From contig NZ_KE383829.1 in NCBI RefSeq assembly GCF_000422425.1, forward strand, positions 1-38,564: a DNA stretch of 38,564 bases. Reading direction: 5' to 3'. Below are positions 7,721 through 16,886 of the stretch, one piece after another (within the stretch, counting starts at the first letter, position 1; every line of letters starts with the position of its first letter). Source of the stretch: Oceanospirillum beijerinckii DSM 7166. GTDB lineage: Bacteria; Pseudomonadota; Gammaproteobacteria; Pseudomonadales; Halomonadaceae. The translations under genes were made by a program, and so were the position numbers. The notes under the pieces were generated by a model. That model had not been told where the DNA came from and ran no database searches. It saw only the letters and a program-made list of their open reading frames with translations.

Positions 7721-8460
7721 GAAAAAGAGTGGTACCGATAGTTCTGCTGGATGGTTTTTCTGTATTGAAGACAATTCAGTTTTCTCAGCGCAGGAATTTA
7801 GGGAGTCCTGTTACCATTATCCGAACCTATAATACGCGTAACGTTGATGAGTTAGTTCTACTGGATATAGATGCTTCCCGGCAGAGGCGGGCAATCGATA
7901 AGTTTACGATACAGGACTTGGCTCAGGAGTGCTTCATGCCTCTCACCGTCGGGGGGGGGGTGCGTTCGCTTGATGATATTGAACTATTGCTGAAAAATGG
8001 GGCTGATAAGGTTGCTATTAATAGCTATGCCATAGAAAATCCTTCATTTATTGCTGAGGCGTCCAAAGTGTTTGGTTCTCAGTGTATTGTTGTATCAATT
8101 GATGTTGTTGAGCGTGATGGCTCTTTTGAAATTTACTCTGCCAGTGGAAAAGAAGTTAGTATGACTTTAGAGGAGTGGTTACGTGAAGTTGAAAAACAGG
8201 GGGCAGGGGAGATCCTTATTAATAATGTGACTCGTGATGGGACTATGGAGGGGGGGAGTGTTGATCTAGCTAATCTTGTTTCCTCTGTAGTTAAAATTCC
8301 CGCGATATATGCTGGAGGGATAGAATCCCCAGAGGATTGTGCCAGGATAGCAGAGACTTCTATTTCTGCAGTAGGGGTTTCAAGTATTTTTCATTTTACG
8401 GATGCTACTCCTCAGGATTGTCGTAATGCGATGGCTGAGTGTGGTATACCTGTGCGTTAG
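7714..8460 (+). CDS. hisF: HisF-type ammonia channel protein for sugar amidation (HisF2), lacking the HisF Asp11
   Basis: 248 residues with a HisF (beta/alpha)8 barrel pattern: LTVGGGVRS, ADKVAINS, CIVVSID, GAGEILINNVTRDGTMEG, and IYAGGIESPED. Canonical HisF has PCLDV-x-DG with catalytic Asp11. Here the same place reads VPIVLLDG, one residue shorter and with Leu at position 11, so the general-acid/base Asp is missing. Asp130 is kept. This is the pattern of HisF2 proteins linked to WbpG/PseA enzymes, which act as an ammonia conduit rather than as imidazole glycerol-phosphate synthase. The gene carries a G10 tract (7951-7960) encoding Gly80-Gly82. It starts inside the end of hisH, consistent with a coupled pair. 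Confidence 0.88.
   Translation: MLRKRVVPIVLLDGFSVLKTIQFSQRRNLGSPVTIIRTYNTRNVDELVLLDIDASRQRRAIDKFTIQDLAQECFMPLTVGGGVRSLDDIELLLKNGADKVAINSYAIENPSFIAEASKVFGSQCIVVSIDVVERDGSFEIYSASGKEVSMTLEEWLREVEKQGAGEILINNVTRDGTMEGGSVDLANLVSSVVKIPAIYAGGIESPEDCARIAETSISAVGVSSIFHFTDATPQDCRNAMAECGIPVR
7951..7960 (+). repeat. G10 homopolymer inside hisF-like gene
   Basis: Ten consecutive G residues encode three successive GGG glycine codons plus the first base of a GTG valine codon (GTC GGG GGG GGG GTG). GGG is not required by the protein, since any glycine codon would do. Gain or loss of one base would truncate the protein about a third of the way in. Confidence 0.95.
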
Positions 8461-8490
8461 TAGCTTGGGACGTTAAGTGGTGTCGTATTA

Positions 8491-8823
8491 ATGAGGTATG
8501 ATGAAGAAGTAATATTGGTTTGGCAGGCGCAGATGGCATTGTTGTCGAAGTTGGAGCAATTGATCGCTTCTGATGAGAAGGAGAAATGGGTTGAGGCCGA
8601 TCAGTTGGCATTAGAGTTCGATGTTGGCATGAGGCGCTTTTTTTCTGAGTATACTGATCTGCCAGAGTCGGTTGCTAATCAGGTTGTTGCTGATGGTGAA
8701 AGAGTGATAACGGTAATTTCTGCGTTACTTACCAGCACGGGTCAGCAGAAACAGGAAATGGCAAAAGAGATTGCTGGTTTTCTAAAAGGGCAAAAAGGTA
8801 TCAAGGCTTATAAGAAGGTTTAG
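8491..8823 (+). CDS. FliT-like flagellar chaperone (putative)
   Basis: 110 residues, predicted almost entirely helical with many charged residues. The position, right before fleS and downstream of fliS, is where Pseudomonas and relatives carry a second small FliS/FliT-type protein. The pattern LLSKLEQLIASDEKEKWVEA resembles FliT N-terminal helices, but similarity is low. FliT proteins bind FliD and prevent early cap export, which would fit an operon headed by fliD. The start is uncertain: ATG 8491 has no clear ribosome site. An in-frame TTG at 8515, preceded by GAAG, would remove eight residues. Function is inferred from position and size. Confidence 0.6.
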   Translation: MRYDEEVILVWQAQMALLSKLEQLIASDEKEKWVEADQLALEFDVGMRRFFSEYTDLPESVANQVVADGERVITVISALLTSTGQQKQEMAKEIAGFLKGQKGIKAYKKV

Positions 8824-8829
8824 TGGCAA

Positions 8830-9966
8830 ATGAGTGCTTCAGCGCAGGATCTACAAGTTGCATTCCAGGAGTTCACAGCCTTATCTGAGCAGCTAACTGC
8901 TTCCTATAATGAACTTCAGGATAAAATTGTTCGTTTGACGGAAGACCTGGAGGAGGCAAAAAGGCAGCGATTGCAAGAGTTGGAGCAGAAACAGCTGATC
9001 GCTGAAAAGCTCGAAAATCTACTTAACTTACTTCCTGTTGGTGTTGTTGTGATGAATGGGGCAGGCGTTGTTGGTAGTGCTAACCCTACAGCTAAAACCT
9101 TGTTGGGGAATGATATAGAAGGCTGTCGCTGGATAGAGGTGATAGAGCAAAGCTTTTCCCCTAAGCAGAATGATGGATACGAGATCTCCCTCAAAGATGG
9201 GCGTTTAGTGTCTATCGCGACGCGTTCTTTGGATAAAGAACCCGGGCAGATGGTGGTCATTAACGATATGACTGAAACTCGCCGTTTACAGGAGCAGTTA
9301 AGTAGAACAGAAAGGCTGACAGAGATGGGGCAAATGGTCGCTTCTCTGGCTCATCAGATCAGAACCCCACTGTCTGCGGCGATGCTTTATGCTGGTCATT
9401 TGCAAGCGAGTGACCTTTCTGAAGCAAACAGAGTTAAATTTGCAGGAAAGCTTCAAGGGCGGCTACAAAATCTTGAGCAGCAGATTGGTGATATGCTTCA
9501 GTTTGCCCGCGGTGGCAGTGCTGTGGCAGAGCAATTTCACGTTGCGGATTTCTTCGAGTACTTAAAAGCTTCATTGGAAGGCATTTTTTTGCAGTCATCA
9601 GTCGCTTGTGAGTGGCAGTTGAACGGCTTGGCTGGATTGCTGTTGGGGCATCAGGAGTCTTTGTGTGGTGCATTGCAGAATTTGGTTAATAATGCAATAC
9701 AGGCGGGTTCAGATAAAATAGAGCTAAGGTCTGAAATTGTTGGGGCGAGCCTTGAGATAAGTGTAATTGATAATGGTCCAGGCATTCCTGATGAACAACT
9801 GGAAAAAATTCTGGAACCATTTTTTACCACAAAATCCAGAGGCACAGGGTTAGGGTTGGCTATTGTGCAATCTGTGGTAAGTGCGCATAAAGGCTCGCTG
9901 ACTGTTCATTCAGAAATAAGAAAAGGTAGTTGCTTTACAGTGCATCTGCCTCTGGTCACGGTATAG
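8830..9966 (+). CDS. fleS: FleS/FlrB sensor histidine kinase
   Basis: 378 residues with no membrane segment, so cytoplasmic. A coiled coil (about 10-65) leads to a PAS domain (about 66-150, with [16 protein letters not shown] and [16 protein letters not shown]). Next come the HisKA H-box with His175 ([11 protein letters not shown]) and a HATPase domain with the N box ([10 protein letters not shown]), G1 (IDNGPGIPD), F (PFFTTKS) and G2 (GTGLGLAIV). FleS/FlrB phosphorylates FleR/FlrC to switch on sigma-54-dependent hook and basal-body genes. It is followed after 7 bases by fleR. In Pseudomonas fleQ sits immediately upstream of fleS; here there is a FliT-like gene instead and no fleQ. Confidence 0.92.
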   Translation: MSASAQDLQVAFQEFTALSEQLTASYNELQDKIVRLTEDLEEAKRQRLQELEQKQLIAEKLENLLNLLPVGVVVMNGAGVVGSANPTAKTLLGNDIEGCRWIEVIEQSFSPKQNDGYEISLKDGRLVSIATRSLDKEPGQMVVINDMTETRRLQEQLSRTERLTEMGQMVASLAHQIRTPLSAAMLYAGHLQASDLSEANRVKFAGKLQGRLQNLEQQIGDMLQFARGGSAVAEQFHVADFFEYLKASLEGIFLQSSVACEWQLNGLAGLLLGHQESLCGALQNLVNNAIQAGSDKIELRSEIVGASLEISVIDNGPGIPDEQLEKILEPFFTTKSRGTGLGLAIVQSVVSAHKGSLTVHSEIRKGSCFTVHLPLVTV

Positions 9967-9973
9967 GTTGGAT

Positions 9974-11383
9974 ATGCAGGCAAAAATTCTAGTTGTGGAA
10001 GATGACCCGGATCTGCGAGAGGCGCTGGTTGATACCCTTGAGTTGGCTGGCTTTCTAGTAAATGAAGCGGATTGTGGTGAGGCTGCTATCGCCAAGCTGT
10101 CAGAGTCAGTGTTTGATCTTGTTGTGTCTGATATCAATATGCCGGGTATAGATGGTCATGAGTTGCTGCGTCATGTGGTATCTAAATACCCTGGGTTATC
10201 GGTGCTGCTGATTACTGCTTATGGGAGTATATCCAGCGCTGTTGATGCTATGCGTCAAGGGGCTGTTGATTATTTAGTTAAGCCTTTTGAGCCTAAGGTT
10301 TTGGTTGAGTTGGTTGAAAAGTATGCTCAGGGGCATGCTGGCTCAAAAGCAGATGAGCCCGTGATGGTAAGTGAAAAGAGTGCTTTCGCGTTCAATCTGG
10401 CTAAGCGAGTAGCTGTTACCGATTCGACAGTGCTAATTGCTGGCGAGAGTGGGTCTGGCAAGGAAGTGATAGCCAGCTATATTCATCGCCACTCCCCTCG
10501 TGCTGATAAGCCTTTTGTGGCAATTAACTGTGCGGCGATTCCAGAAACAATGCTTGAAGCAACACTGTTTGGTCACGAGAAAGGTGCTTTTACTGGTGCC
10601 GTGAATAGTGCACCTGGTAAGTTTGAGCAGGCTAATGGCGGTACTCTGCTATTGGATGAGATTTCAGAGATGGCATTAGATTTGCAGGCCAAGCTTTTGC
10701 GAGTTCTGCAAGAGCAGGAAGTTGAGCGTGTGGGTGGCCGTAAAACGATCAAGTTAGATGTGCGTGTTTTAGCGACAACCAACCGTAATATGCAGAAATA
10801 TATTTCGGATGGTAAGTTTCGGGAAGATTTGTTTTACCGGCTCAACGTTTTCCCTATTAATCTTGCACCGCTACGTGAAAGGGCTGCAGATGTAGTACCT
10901 CTTGCAGAACGGCTGTTTGCAAAGCATGCTAAAAAAATGGGGCGTGCGCCGGTAGTCTTATCATTGTCTGCTAAAAATGAGCTCAGCCATTATCATTGGC
11001 CCGGTAATGTGAGAGAACTAGAAAACGTAGTTCAGAGAGCTCTGGTGTTGCAGCCTTCGACGGTGATTGAGGCGGAAGATCTTTGCATAGAAAGTGGCTC
11101 AATGGTGGCAAAAATTCTCCAGGATGAAGGCGGTGTAGAGTCTGCTGATCAAGAGATTTCTGCAACATATCCCGTATCTAAGCCTCCTTTGGAATCAGGG
11201 AATCTGGGGGATGATCTTCAGCAGAAAGAGTTTGAAATGATTATTGCTGTTTTACGCGAAGAAAAAGGGCGTAAAAATAAGGCTGCTGACCGCTTGGGTA
11301 TTAGTCCTAGGACGTTAAGGTACAAGCTGGCGAAAATGAGAGACATGGGGATTGATGTCGAAAAAGCCATTGAGACCATTTGA
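9974..11383 (+). CDS. fleR: FleR/FlrC sigma-54-dependent response regulator
   Basis: 469 residues from ATG 9974. A TTG two codons earlier is possible, but AGG at 9965-9967 is better spaced for the ATG. The receiver domain has the acidic pair E9/D10 and phospho-acceptor Asp53 (VVSDINMPG). The AAA+ domain has Walker A GESGSGKE (157-164), the sigma-54-contacting loop GAFTGA (204-209) and Walker B LLLDEI (225-230). A Fis-type helix-turn-helix ends the protein (NKAADRLGISPRTLRYKL). It activates sigma-54 RNA polymerase at mid-class flagellar promoters; candidate targets are the sites before fliE, fliK and flhA. Intact and full length. Confidence 0.95.
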   Translation: MQAKILVVEDDPDLREALVDTLELAGFLVNEADCGEAAIAKLSESVFDLVVSDINMPGIDGHELLRHVVSKYPGLSVLLITAYGSISSAVDAMRQGAVDYLVKPFEPKVLVELVEKYAQGHAGSKADEPVMVSEKSAFAFNLAKRVAVTDSTVLIAGESGSGKEVIASYIHRHSPRADKPFVAINCAAIPETMLEATLFGHEKGAFTGAVNSAPGKFEQANGGTLLLDEISEMALDLQAKLLRVLQEQEVERVGGRKTIKLDVRVLATTNRNMQKYISDGKFREDLFYRLNVFPINLAPLRERAADVVPLAERLFAKHAKKMGRAPVVLSLSAKNELSHYHWPGNVRELENVVQRALVLQPSTVIEAEDLCIESGSMVAKILQDEGGVESADQEISATYPVSKPPLESGNLGDDLQQKEFEMIIAVLREEKGRKNKAADRLGISPRTLRYKLAKMRDMGIDVEKAIETI

Positions 11384-11392
11384 TTTAAGATA

Positions 11393-11409
11393 CGGGCTGG
11401 TCTTTTGCC
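11393..11409 (+). promoter_or_regulatory. Sigma-54 promoter candidate upstream of fliE
   Basis: CGGGCTGGTCTTTTGCC has GG (11395-11396) and GC (11407-11408) ten bases apart with a TTTTGC -12 block; the -24 half is imperfect. A start near 11420 would leave about 86 bases before fliE. The same bases form an inverted repeat (ACGGGC 11392-11397 with GCCCGT 11407-11412) without a T tract, so a weak terminator for fleR is the alternative reading. Confidence 0.4.
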
Positions 11410-11505
11410 CGTGAACAGATATAAAATAATTAGATGCAGTGCATTCTAGTGGCTTGTTGTCTCTACACTGAGTGAGGCAGCAATATAGAGAGTTAGGAGT
11501 AAGCC

Positions 11506-11871
11506 ATGGTTGATCGAGCGGACATATCAAGTGTGCTGGATCAGATTCGGTCAATGCAGTCTGAACTGAACCAGACCAGCCGTGCTACGCCAAATGTTAG
11601 GGTTGGTGCCACTCAAGGCGTCGACAAGGTGAACGAAGCAGGCGAAGTTCCAGACTTTGCTGAAATGCTGAAAAATGCCATTGATAAAGTCAATGAGACG
11701 CAAAAAACAGCTAATGCTTTACGTGAATCTTATGAGATGGGTGATCCTGAGGTAGATATTACTCAGGTTATGATTGCTTCTCAGAAATCAACCGTAGCTT
11801 TTGAAGCGATGACACAGGTTAGAAATAAACTGGTTTCTGCTTACCAGGAAATCATGAGAATGCCGGTGTAA
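11506..11871 (+). CDS. fliE: FliE, MS-ring/rod junction protein
   Basis: 121 residues. The C-terminal half matches the FliE family: [24 protein letters not shown], then [43 protein letters not shown], with the usual final MPV. FliE is a small periplasmic rod component that joins the FliF ring to the proximal rod and is exported early. ATG 11506 is preceded by AGGAG (11496-11500). It opens the fliEFGHIJ run, 122 bases after fleR, which makes a promoter in that gap likely. Confidence 0.95.
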   Translation: MVDRADISSVLDQIRSMQSELNQTSRATPNVRVGATQGVDKVNEAGEVPDFAEMLKNAIDKVNETQKTANALRESYEMGDPEVDITQVMIASQKSTVAFEAMTQVRNKLVSAYQEIMRMPV

Positions 11872-11914
11872 TCAATACATCGGTTAAATCATTCTGTTTT
11901 TAGGACTCGAGTGA

Positions 11915-13648
11915 ATGGATAATCCTTCAGCGGAAGCGGCGCAAGATTCTACAGAGCAGCCAGAAGATAGACAGCAGAAAAAAATGGCTGATAAAAACGA
12001 AGCTGTATCTACTGATAAGAAGCAAAGTGGTTTTGGCAGCGTCCTGGAGGGGTTTAATAATCTCGATATGATTCGCCAGTTGGGTTTGTTGGCGGGTTTC
12101 GCTGCGAGTATAGCTATCGGCTTTGCTGTTGTCCTTTGGTCTCAAGACAAGGATTATCGCCCTCTTTTGAGTAGCATTGGCGAATACGATTCTCCTGCCG
12201 TTGTGGAGATTCTTGAGCGCAATGGTATTGGCTATAAGGTCGATCCCAAGTCTGGCGCTTTATTGGTCCTGTCAGATAAAATTTATGAAGCACGGATGAA
12301 AATCGCGGCTTCGGATGTCGCTCGAGCTGATATGGTAGGTTATGAGCTGCTAGATCAGGAACAAGGCCTGGGTACCAGTCAGTTTATGGAGTCAGCCCGC
12401 TATCGTCGTAGTGTCGAGGGTGAGTTGGCTCGTACAATTTCCAGTCTGCAACCTGTGCGAGGCGCTCGGGTGCATCTTGCTATTCCGAAACAGTCAGTAT
12501 TTGTGCGTGACTATCGAAAGCCTTCTGCCTCTGTTTTTCTAAATCTTCAAGGTGGTGCTGTACTTGACTCTAGTCAGGCTAATGCCATTGTAAACCTGGT
12601 TGCGACCAGTATTCCTGAGCTTGATCCAAAGAATGTAACGATTGTTGATCAACGAGGTCGTTTACTATCTCAGGGTGAAGATAAAGAATCAGATAAACAA
12701 ATTCAGCGTCAGTTTGAGTATTCCCGTAAGCTTGAGCGAGTTCTTACAGAGCGGGTACGGAGTATTCTTGAGCCCGTTCTAGGACCTGGGCGTTACCAGG
12801 CGGCTGTTTCTGCTGAGATTGACTTTACTCAAACTGAACAAACGGAAGAGCTTTATAACCCGGATTTACCTGCTTTGCGTAGTGAGCAGGTGATGAATGA
12901 GCAGCGTGTTGGTGATTTTAATAACGCAGGCATTCCTGGGGCTTTATCCAACCAGCCTCCGGGACAGGTTGCTGTCCCTGAAGACGTTAATGGTGAAGGG
13001 GGCGGTACCGGCCAGGCATTAAACAGTCGTAAGCAAGCTACTCGTAACTTTGAGCTTGATAGAACTATCAGTTATTCCCGTAATCATTTGGGGCGGGTGC
13101 AGCGTCTGACAGTAGCTGTTGTGGTTGACGATATTATTATTCGTGAGCCAGAGTCCGGTGAAGTGGTTCGTAGAGCGTGGGATGAAAATGAGTTGCGCCG
13201 CCTGGAAGTGCTGGTACGTGATGCAGTGGGGTTTAATGCTATTCGAGGTGATAGCGTTAATGTAGTGAATTCGCCATTTGCGGGAGCTGGTGATGAAGCT
13301 TTCGAAAAACCTCCTTTCTGGCAGGAGCCTTGGTTCTGGGAGATTGCCAAGCAGGTTTTAGCTGGTCTATTTGTTTTGATTCTTATTTTTGGTGTGCTGC
13401 GACCAATTCTCAAAAGTCTGGCTACTGCGAAAGACACTGCAGATGGAGCGGATGCTGAAGATGAAATGCTGGCTCCTCTGGATGATTTGGGTGAGGATCA
13501 AGTGACACTATCTGCGGCTGATGATCCGCTGTTGGCTGGGCCAAATGAAGCATTTGAGCGTCAATTGAATGCAATTAGAGCAATGATTGCGGAAGATCCT
13601 GGTCGTGTGGCTCAGGTGGTAAGGCAGTGGGTGATAGCTGATGAGTGA
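11915..13648 (+). CDS. fliF: FliF, MS-ring protein
   Basis: 577 residues, typical of FliF. Two membrane segments bracket a large periplasmic part: the first near 53-75 (LGLLAGFAASIAIGFAVVLW) and the second near 475-497 (VLAGLFVLILIFGVL). YscJ/FliF ring-building motifs follow the first (DYRPLLSSIGEYDSPAVVEIL, SARYRRSVEGELARTI, ARVHLAIPKQSVF). The acidic C-terminal tail (about 535-577) is the FliG-binding region. FliF forms the inner-membrane ring on which switch and export gate assemble. Its stop codon lies 8 bases inside fliG, so the ring and its rotor partner are translationally coupled. Confidence 0.96.
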   Translation: MDNPSAEAAQDSTEQPEDRQQKKMADKNEAVSTDKKQSGFGSVLEGFNNLDMIRQLGLLAGFAASIAIGFAVVLWSQDKDYRPLLSSIGEYDSPAVVEILERNGIGYKVDPKSGALLVLSDKIYEARMKIAASDVARADMVGYELLDQEQGLGTSQFMESARYRRSVEGELARTISSLQPVRGARVHLAIPKQSVFVRDYRKPSASVFLNLQGGAVLDSSQANAIVNLVATSIPELDPKNVTIVDQRGRLLSQGEDKESDKQIQRQFEYSRKLERVLTERVRSILEPVLGPGRYQAAVSAEIDFTQTEQTEELYNPDLPALRSEQVMNEQRVGDFNNAGIPGALSNQPPGQVAVPEDVNGEGGGTGQALNSRKQATRNFELDRTISYSRNHLGRVQRLTVAVVVDDIIIREPESGEVVRRAWDENELRRLEVLVRDAVGFNAIRGDSVNVVNSPFAGAGDEAFEKPPFWQEPWFWEIAKQVLAGLFVLILIFGVLRPILKSLATAKDTADGADAEDEMLAPLDDLGEDQVTLSAADDPLLAGPNEAFERQLNAIRAMIAEDPGRVAQVVRQWVIADE

Positions 13649-14654
13649 TGATGATTACCAGGAGAGCCTGGGCTCGGTTGATAGGGCTGCTATCTTATTG
13701 ATGACTCTGGGTGAGACCGATGCGGCGCAGATTCTAAGGCACATGGGGCCAAAAGAAGTGCAGCGCGTTGGTATGGCAATGTCCCAGCTGCAACATGTTT
13801 CTAAGGATCAGGTTGAAGATGTACTGTCTGAATTTCTTGAAATTTCAGGTAACGTAACAGGCTTGGGTATTGGTGCGGACAGCTATATCCGTCGAATGCT
13901 GACTGAAGCTCTGGGTGAAGATAAAGCCAATGGCTTGGTTGATAGAATTTTGCTTGGTGGTAATACGACAGGTCTTGATACGCTGAAGTGGATGGAACCT
14001 AGGGCAATTGCAGATATTATTCGCTATGAGCATCCACAAATTCAGGCGATTGTATTGTCCTACCTGGATGCAGATCAGTCAGCTGAGGTGGTTGCCTTCT
14101 TTGACTCTAAGGTTCGTTTGGATGTTATTCTTCGAGTAGCCGCATTGGAATCAGTCCAGCCTCAGGCGTTGCAAGAATTGAATGATATTCTTGAGAAGCA
14201 GTTCTCTGGCAGTTCCGGCACTCAAACTACCAGTATGGGTGGTGTTAAGGTTGCCGCTAATATTATGAACAACCTTGAAAGTGCGCTTGAAGGCGAACTG
14301 ATGGAAGCAATTAAGGAAGTTGACGAGCAACTGGGTGAAGAAATCGAAGACCTGATGTTCGTATTTGATAACCTTGTTGATGTTGATGACAGGGATATTC
14401 AGGTGTTGCTGAGAGAAGTTAATCCGGATAGCTTGGTGTTGGCATTGAAAGGTGCTGACAACAGAGTTCAAGAGAAAATCTTCAAAAATATGTCCAAGCG
14501 TGCCAGTGAGCTGTTGCGTGATGACCTTGAAGCTAAAGGTCCGGTCCGAGTGAGTGAAGTAGAGACGGCCCAGAAAGAAATTCTGGCCATTGCTCGTCGT
14601 TTGGCTGAGGATGGTGAGATTACTCTGGGTGGTGGTGCCGATCAGATGATCTAA
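13641..14654 (+). CDS. fliG: FliG, rotor switch protein
   Basis: 337 residues with the FliG N domain (DRAAILLMTLGETDAAQILRH), a middle domain with the EHPQ motif (RYEHPQIQAIVLSYLD), and a C-terminal torque domain carrying the charged ridge (FVFDNLVDVDDRDIQVLLREV, NMSKRASELLRDDLEAKGPV). The C-domain charges that face the stator (Arg, Asp and Glu of that ridge) are present. FliG links FliF to FliM/FliN and generates torque with stators. It overlaps fliF by 8 bases. Confidence 0.96.
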   Translation: MSDDDYQESLGSVDRAAILLMTLGETDAAQILRHMGPKEVQRVGMAMSQLQHVSKDQVEDVLSEFLEISGNVTGLGIGADSYIRRMLTEALGEDKANGLVDRILLGGNTTGLDTLKWMEPRAIADIIRYEHPQIQAIVLSYLDADQSAEVVAFFDSKVRLDVILRVAALESVQPQALQELNDILEKQFSGSSGTQTTSMGGVKVAANIMNNLESALEGELMEAIKEVDEQLGEEIEDLMFVFDNLVDVDDRDIQVLLREVNPDSLVLALKGADNRVQEKIFKNMSKRASELLRDDLEAKGPVRVSEVETAQKEILAIARRLAEDGEITLGGGADQMI

Positions 14655-14670
14655 ATGACGAGAAGAGATT

Positions 14671-15501
14671 ATGTCCTTGGATAAGCGCCGTGTATGGAGC
14701 AGTGAAGATTTAGATGGATTTGAGAAATGGGAGATGCCAGATTTAACTGGTATCTCCCTTCGCAGTTTAGGTCGAGAGAAAATATCTGATCAGATTGTTG
14801 GGCCTGAAGATGAGGGTGTAGAAGAGGAAGTCGAAGTACTCGAACTACCCACCCAGGATGAGATAGATGCTATCAAGCTGCAAGCATATGAAGAAGCTTA
14901 TGCTGCAGGTAAAGAGCAAGGGATGCTGGATGGTTTGGCTCAGGGTCGTGAAGATGGTTTTCTGAAAGGTAAGGCTGAGGGTCATGAAGAAGGCTCTCAG
15001 CAAGGTTATCAGGAAGGCCTGCAGCAGGGACAGCGGGAAATTGATGCCGCTTTGGGGCAGTTGAATAATGTCCTGGCGCTATTGCATGAACCTATTGAGC
15101 AGCAGAGTGAAGAGCTGGAGCATGTGCTGTATAACTTGCTGGAGAAGTTAGTGCGCATCATGACTCATCACGAGCTTCAGCTGAGGTCAGACGTTGTGCT
15201 GGATATTATTCGCGAATCACTTGATGCACTGCCGCGCAATAGTGAGCGGATTCGTGTTTTTGTCAGTGCTCAGGATTTTGAATTGGCAAATAATCAGTCA
15301 ATGGGAAGTCTGGATAAATGGCAGGTGTATATTGACGAGGCGATGCCGCCAGGTGGTTGCCGTGTTGAAACATTGAATAGTCTCATTGATGCCAGTGTAG
15401 AGACGCGTCTTAATGATATGCTGAATCAGATTGTTAGTCAGCGTTATGCTCGTAAAAGCACTGGTGAGCTAGAAGATCGTTCTGAGGTGGCCAGTGAATA
15501 A
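14671..15501 (+). CDS. fliH: FliH, export ATPase regulator
   Basis: 276 residues. The middle has the FliH glycine repeat series of G-x3-G type (about residues 80-120: [41 protein letters not shown]), followed by a helical C-terminal domain ([40 protein letters not shown]). FliH forms a peripheral stalk that binds FliI and docks it to FliN. It starts 16 bases after fliG and overlaps fliI by 8 bases. Confidence 0.93.
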   Translation: MSLDKRRVWSSEDLDGFEKWEMPDLTGISLRSLGREKISDQIVGPEDEGVEEEVEVLELPTQDEIDAIKLQAYEEAYAAGKEQGMLDGLAQGREDGFLKGKAEGHEEGSQQGYQEGLQQGQREIDAALGQLNNVLALLHEPIEQQSEELEHVLYNLLEKLVRIMTHHELQLRSDVVLDIIRESLDALPRNSERIRVFVSAQDFELANNQSMGSLDKWQVYIDEAMPPGGCRVETLNSLIDASVETRLNDMLNQIVSQRYARKSTGELEDRSEVASE

Positions 15502-16834
15502 TTTAGCTTCCCGTTTAAGTCAGTATCAGCCTGATAGTTCTGTTCGACCCAGGATTGCTCCTGAGGGGCGCTTGGTGCGTATGGTTGGCTTGACATTAGA
15601 GGCCGTAGGTTGTGATCTGCCTGTGGGAAGCTATTGTTCTGTGGAGACAGCTCATGGGGGGTTTGTTGAGGCTGAAGTTGTAGGTTTTTCCGCTGATCGC
15701 CTGTATCTGATGCCTGTAGGTGTTGCGGAAGGGTTGAGACCTGGTGGGCGTGTTATTCCCAATGATAAGGCGATGAATATTCCAGTAGGTCCTGCATTAT
15801 TGGGGCGTGTGCTGAATGGTATTGGTGAGCCCATTGATGGGCTGGGACCCATCATCTCCCGTGAGACAACCAGTTTACATGGTAAGATTATAAACCCGTT
15901 GGATCGTAAACCAATTGACTCTACTTTAGATGTAGGTATCCGCTGTATTAACTCTCTCTTTGCTGTGGGTCAGGGGCAGCGATTGGGGTTATTTGCAGGC
16001 AGCGGTGTGGGTAAGAGTATGCTGTTGGGAATGATGACTCGGTTTACTGAGGCTGACATTATTATCGTAGGCCTTGTCGGTGAGCGGGGTCGAGAAGTAA
16101 AAGAGTTTATTGAGCAAATTCTGGGGCAAGAAGGTCTGGCCCGTTCTGTAGTGGTTGCTTCACCTGCCGATGACTCTGCTTTGATGCGTCTTAGGGCTGC
16201 AATGTTGACTACCAGTATCGCGGAATATTTCCGTGATCAAGGTAAGAAGGTGCTGATGCTTATGGACTCGCTAACCCGTTTTGCTCAGGCGCAGCGGGAA
16301 ATTGCTTTGGCTGTAGGAGAGCCACCGGCGACTAAAGGTTATCCTCCATCGGTGTTTGCAAAGATTCCACAGTTGGTGGAAAGAGCTGGTAATGGTAAAG
16401 AGGGTACAGGTGGCTCCATTACTGCTTTTTATACAGTATTGACGGAAGGTGATGATCAGCAGGACCCTATTGCAGATGCGACTCGAGCGATTCTTGATGG
16501 CCATATTGTTTTATCCCGGCGTTTGGCAGAAGAAGGCCACTATCCAGCAATCGATGTTGAAGCCTCTATTAGTCGTGTAATGCCTCACGTTGTATCTGAT
16601 GAGCATCTGAAGCAAGCTTACCGTTTCAAGCAGATTTATGCTAAATATCAACAGAGTAAAGATCTTATCAGTGTAGGGGCTTACAGTAAGGGATCTGATA
16701 GTGAGATTGATCAGGCCATTACTCTAATGCCTGTGATGCGCCAATTCCTGCAGCAAGGACTGAGGGAAAATGTTGATGTGATTACCAGCTTTCAGCAACT
16801 GCATATGATCTTAAACCAACCTCAGGCAAATTAA
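15494..16834 (+). CDS. fliI: FliI, flagellar export ATPase
   Basis: 446 residues, F1-beta-like. Walker A is GSGVGKS (169-175), Walker B is [11 protein letters not shown], and the flagellar/type III signature is [20 protein letters not shown]. The start is GTG 15494, which overlaps the end of fliH; no better in-frame ATG precedes the conserved N-terminus. FliI hydrolyses ATP to feed substrates into the export gate and forms a hexamer with FliJ in its centre. Confidence 0.96.
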   Translation: MNNLASRLSQYQPDSSVRPRIAPEGRLVRMVGLTLEAVGCDLPVGSYCSVETAHGGFVEAEVVGFSADRLYLMPVGVAEGLRPGGRVIPNDKAMNIPVGPALLGRVLNGIGEPIDGLGPIISRETTSLHGKIINPLDRKPIDSTLDVGIRCINSLFAVGQGQRLGLFAGSGVGKSMLLGMMTRFTEADIIIVGLVGERGREVKEFIEQILGQEGLARSVVVASPADDSALMRLRAAMLTTSIAEYFRDQGKKVLMLMDSLTRFAQAQREIALAVGEPPATKGYPPSVFAKIPQLVERAGNGKEGTGGSITAFYTVLTEGDDQQDPIADATRAILDGHIVLSRRLAEEGHYPAIDVEASISRVMPHVVSDEHLKQAYRFKQIYAKYQQSKDLISVGAYSKGSDSEIDQAITLMPVMRQFLQQGLRENVDVITSFQQLHMILNQPQAN

Positions 16835-16886
16835 TTCTGTAGAGTGCTTTAGTTGATCAAGAGGCAATGTGAATGGATAGAAATAT

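Noticed and set aside
7112-8460. hisH and hisF as part of histidine biosynthesis
   Set aside because: No other his genes nearby, neighbours are a sugar amidotransferase and Maf, and the HisF-like protein lacks Asp11.
11392-11412. ACGGGC/GCCCGT hairpin as a terminator after fleR
   Set aside because: Only six base pairs and no T tract; it overlaps a plausible sigma-54 promoter, so I list that instead.
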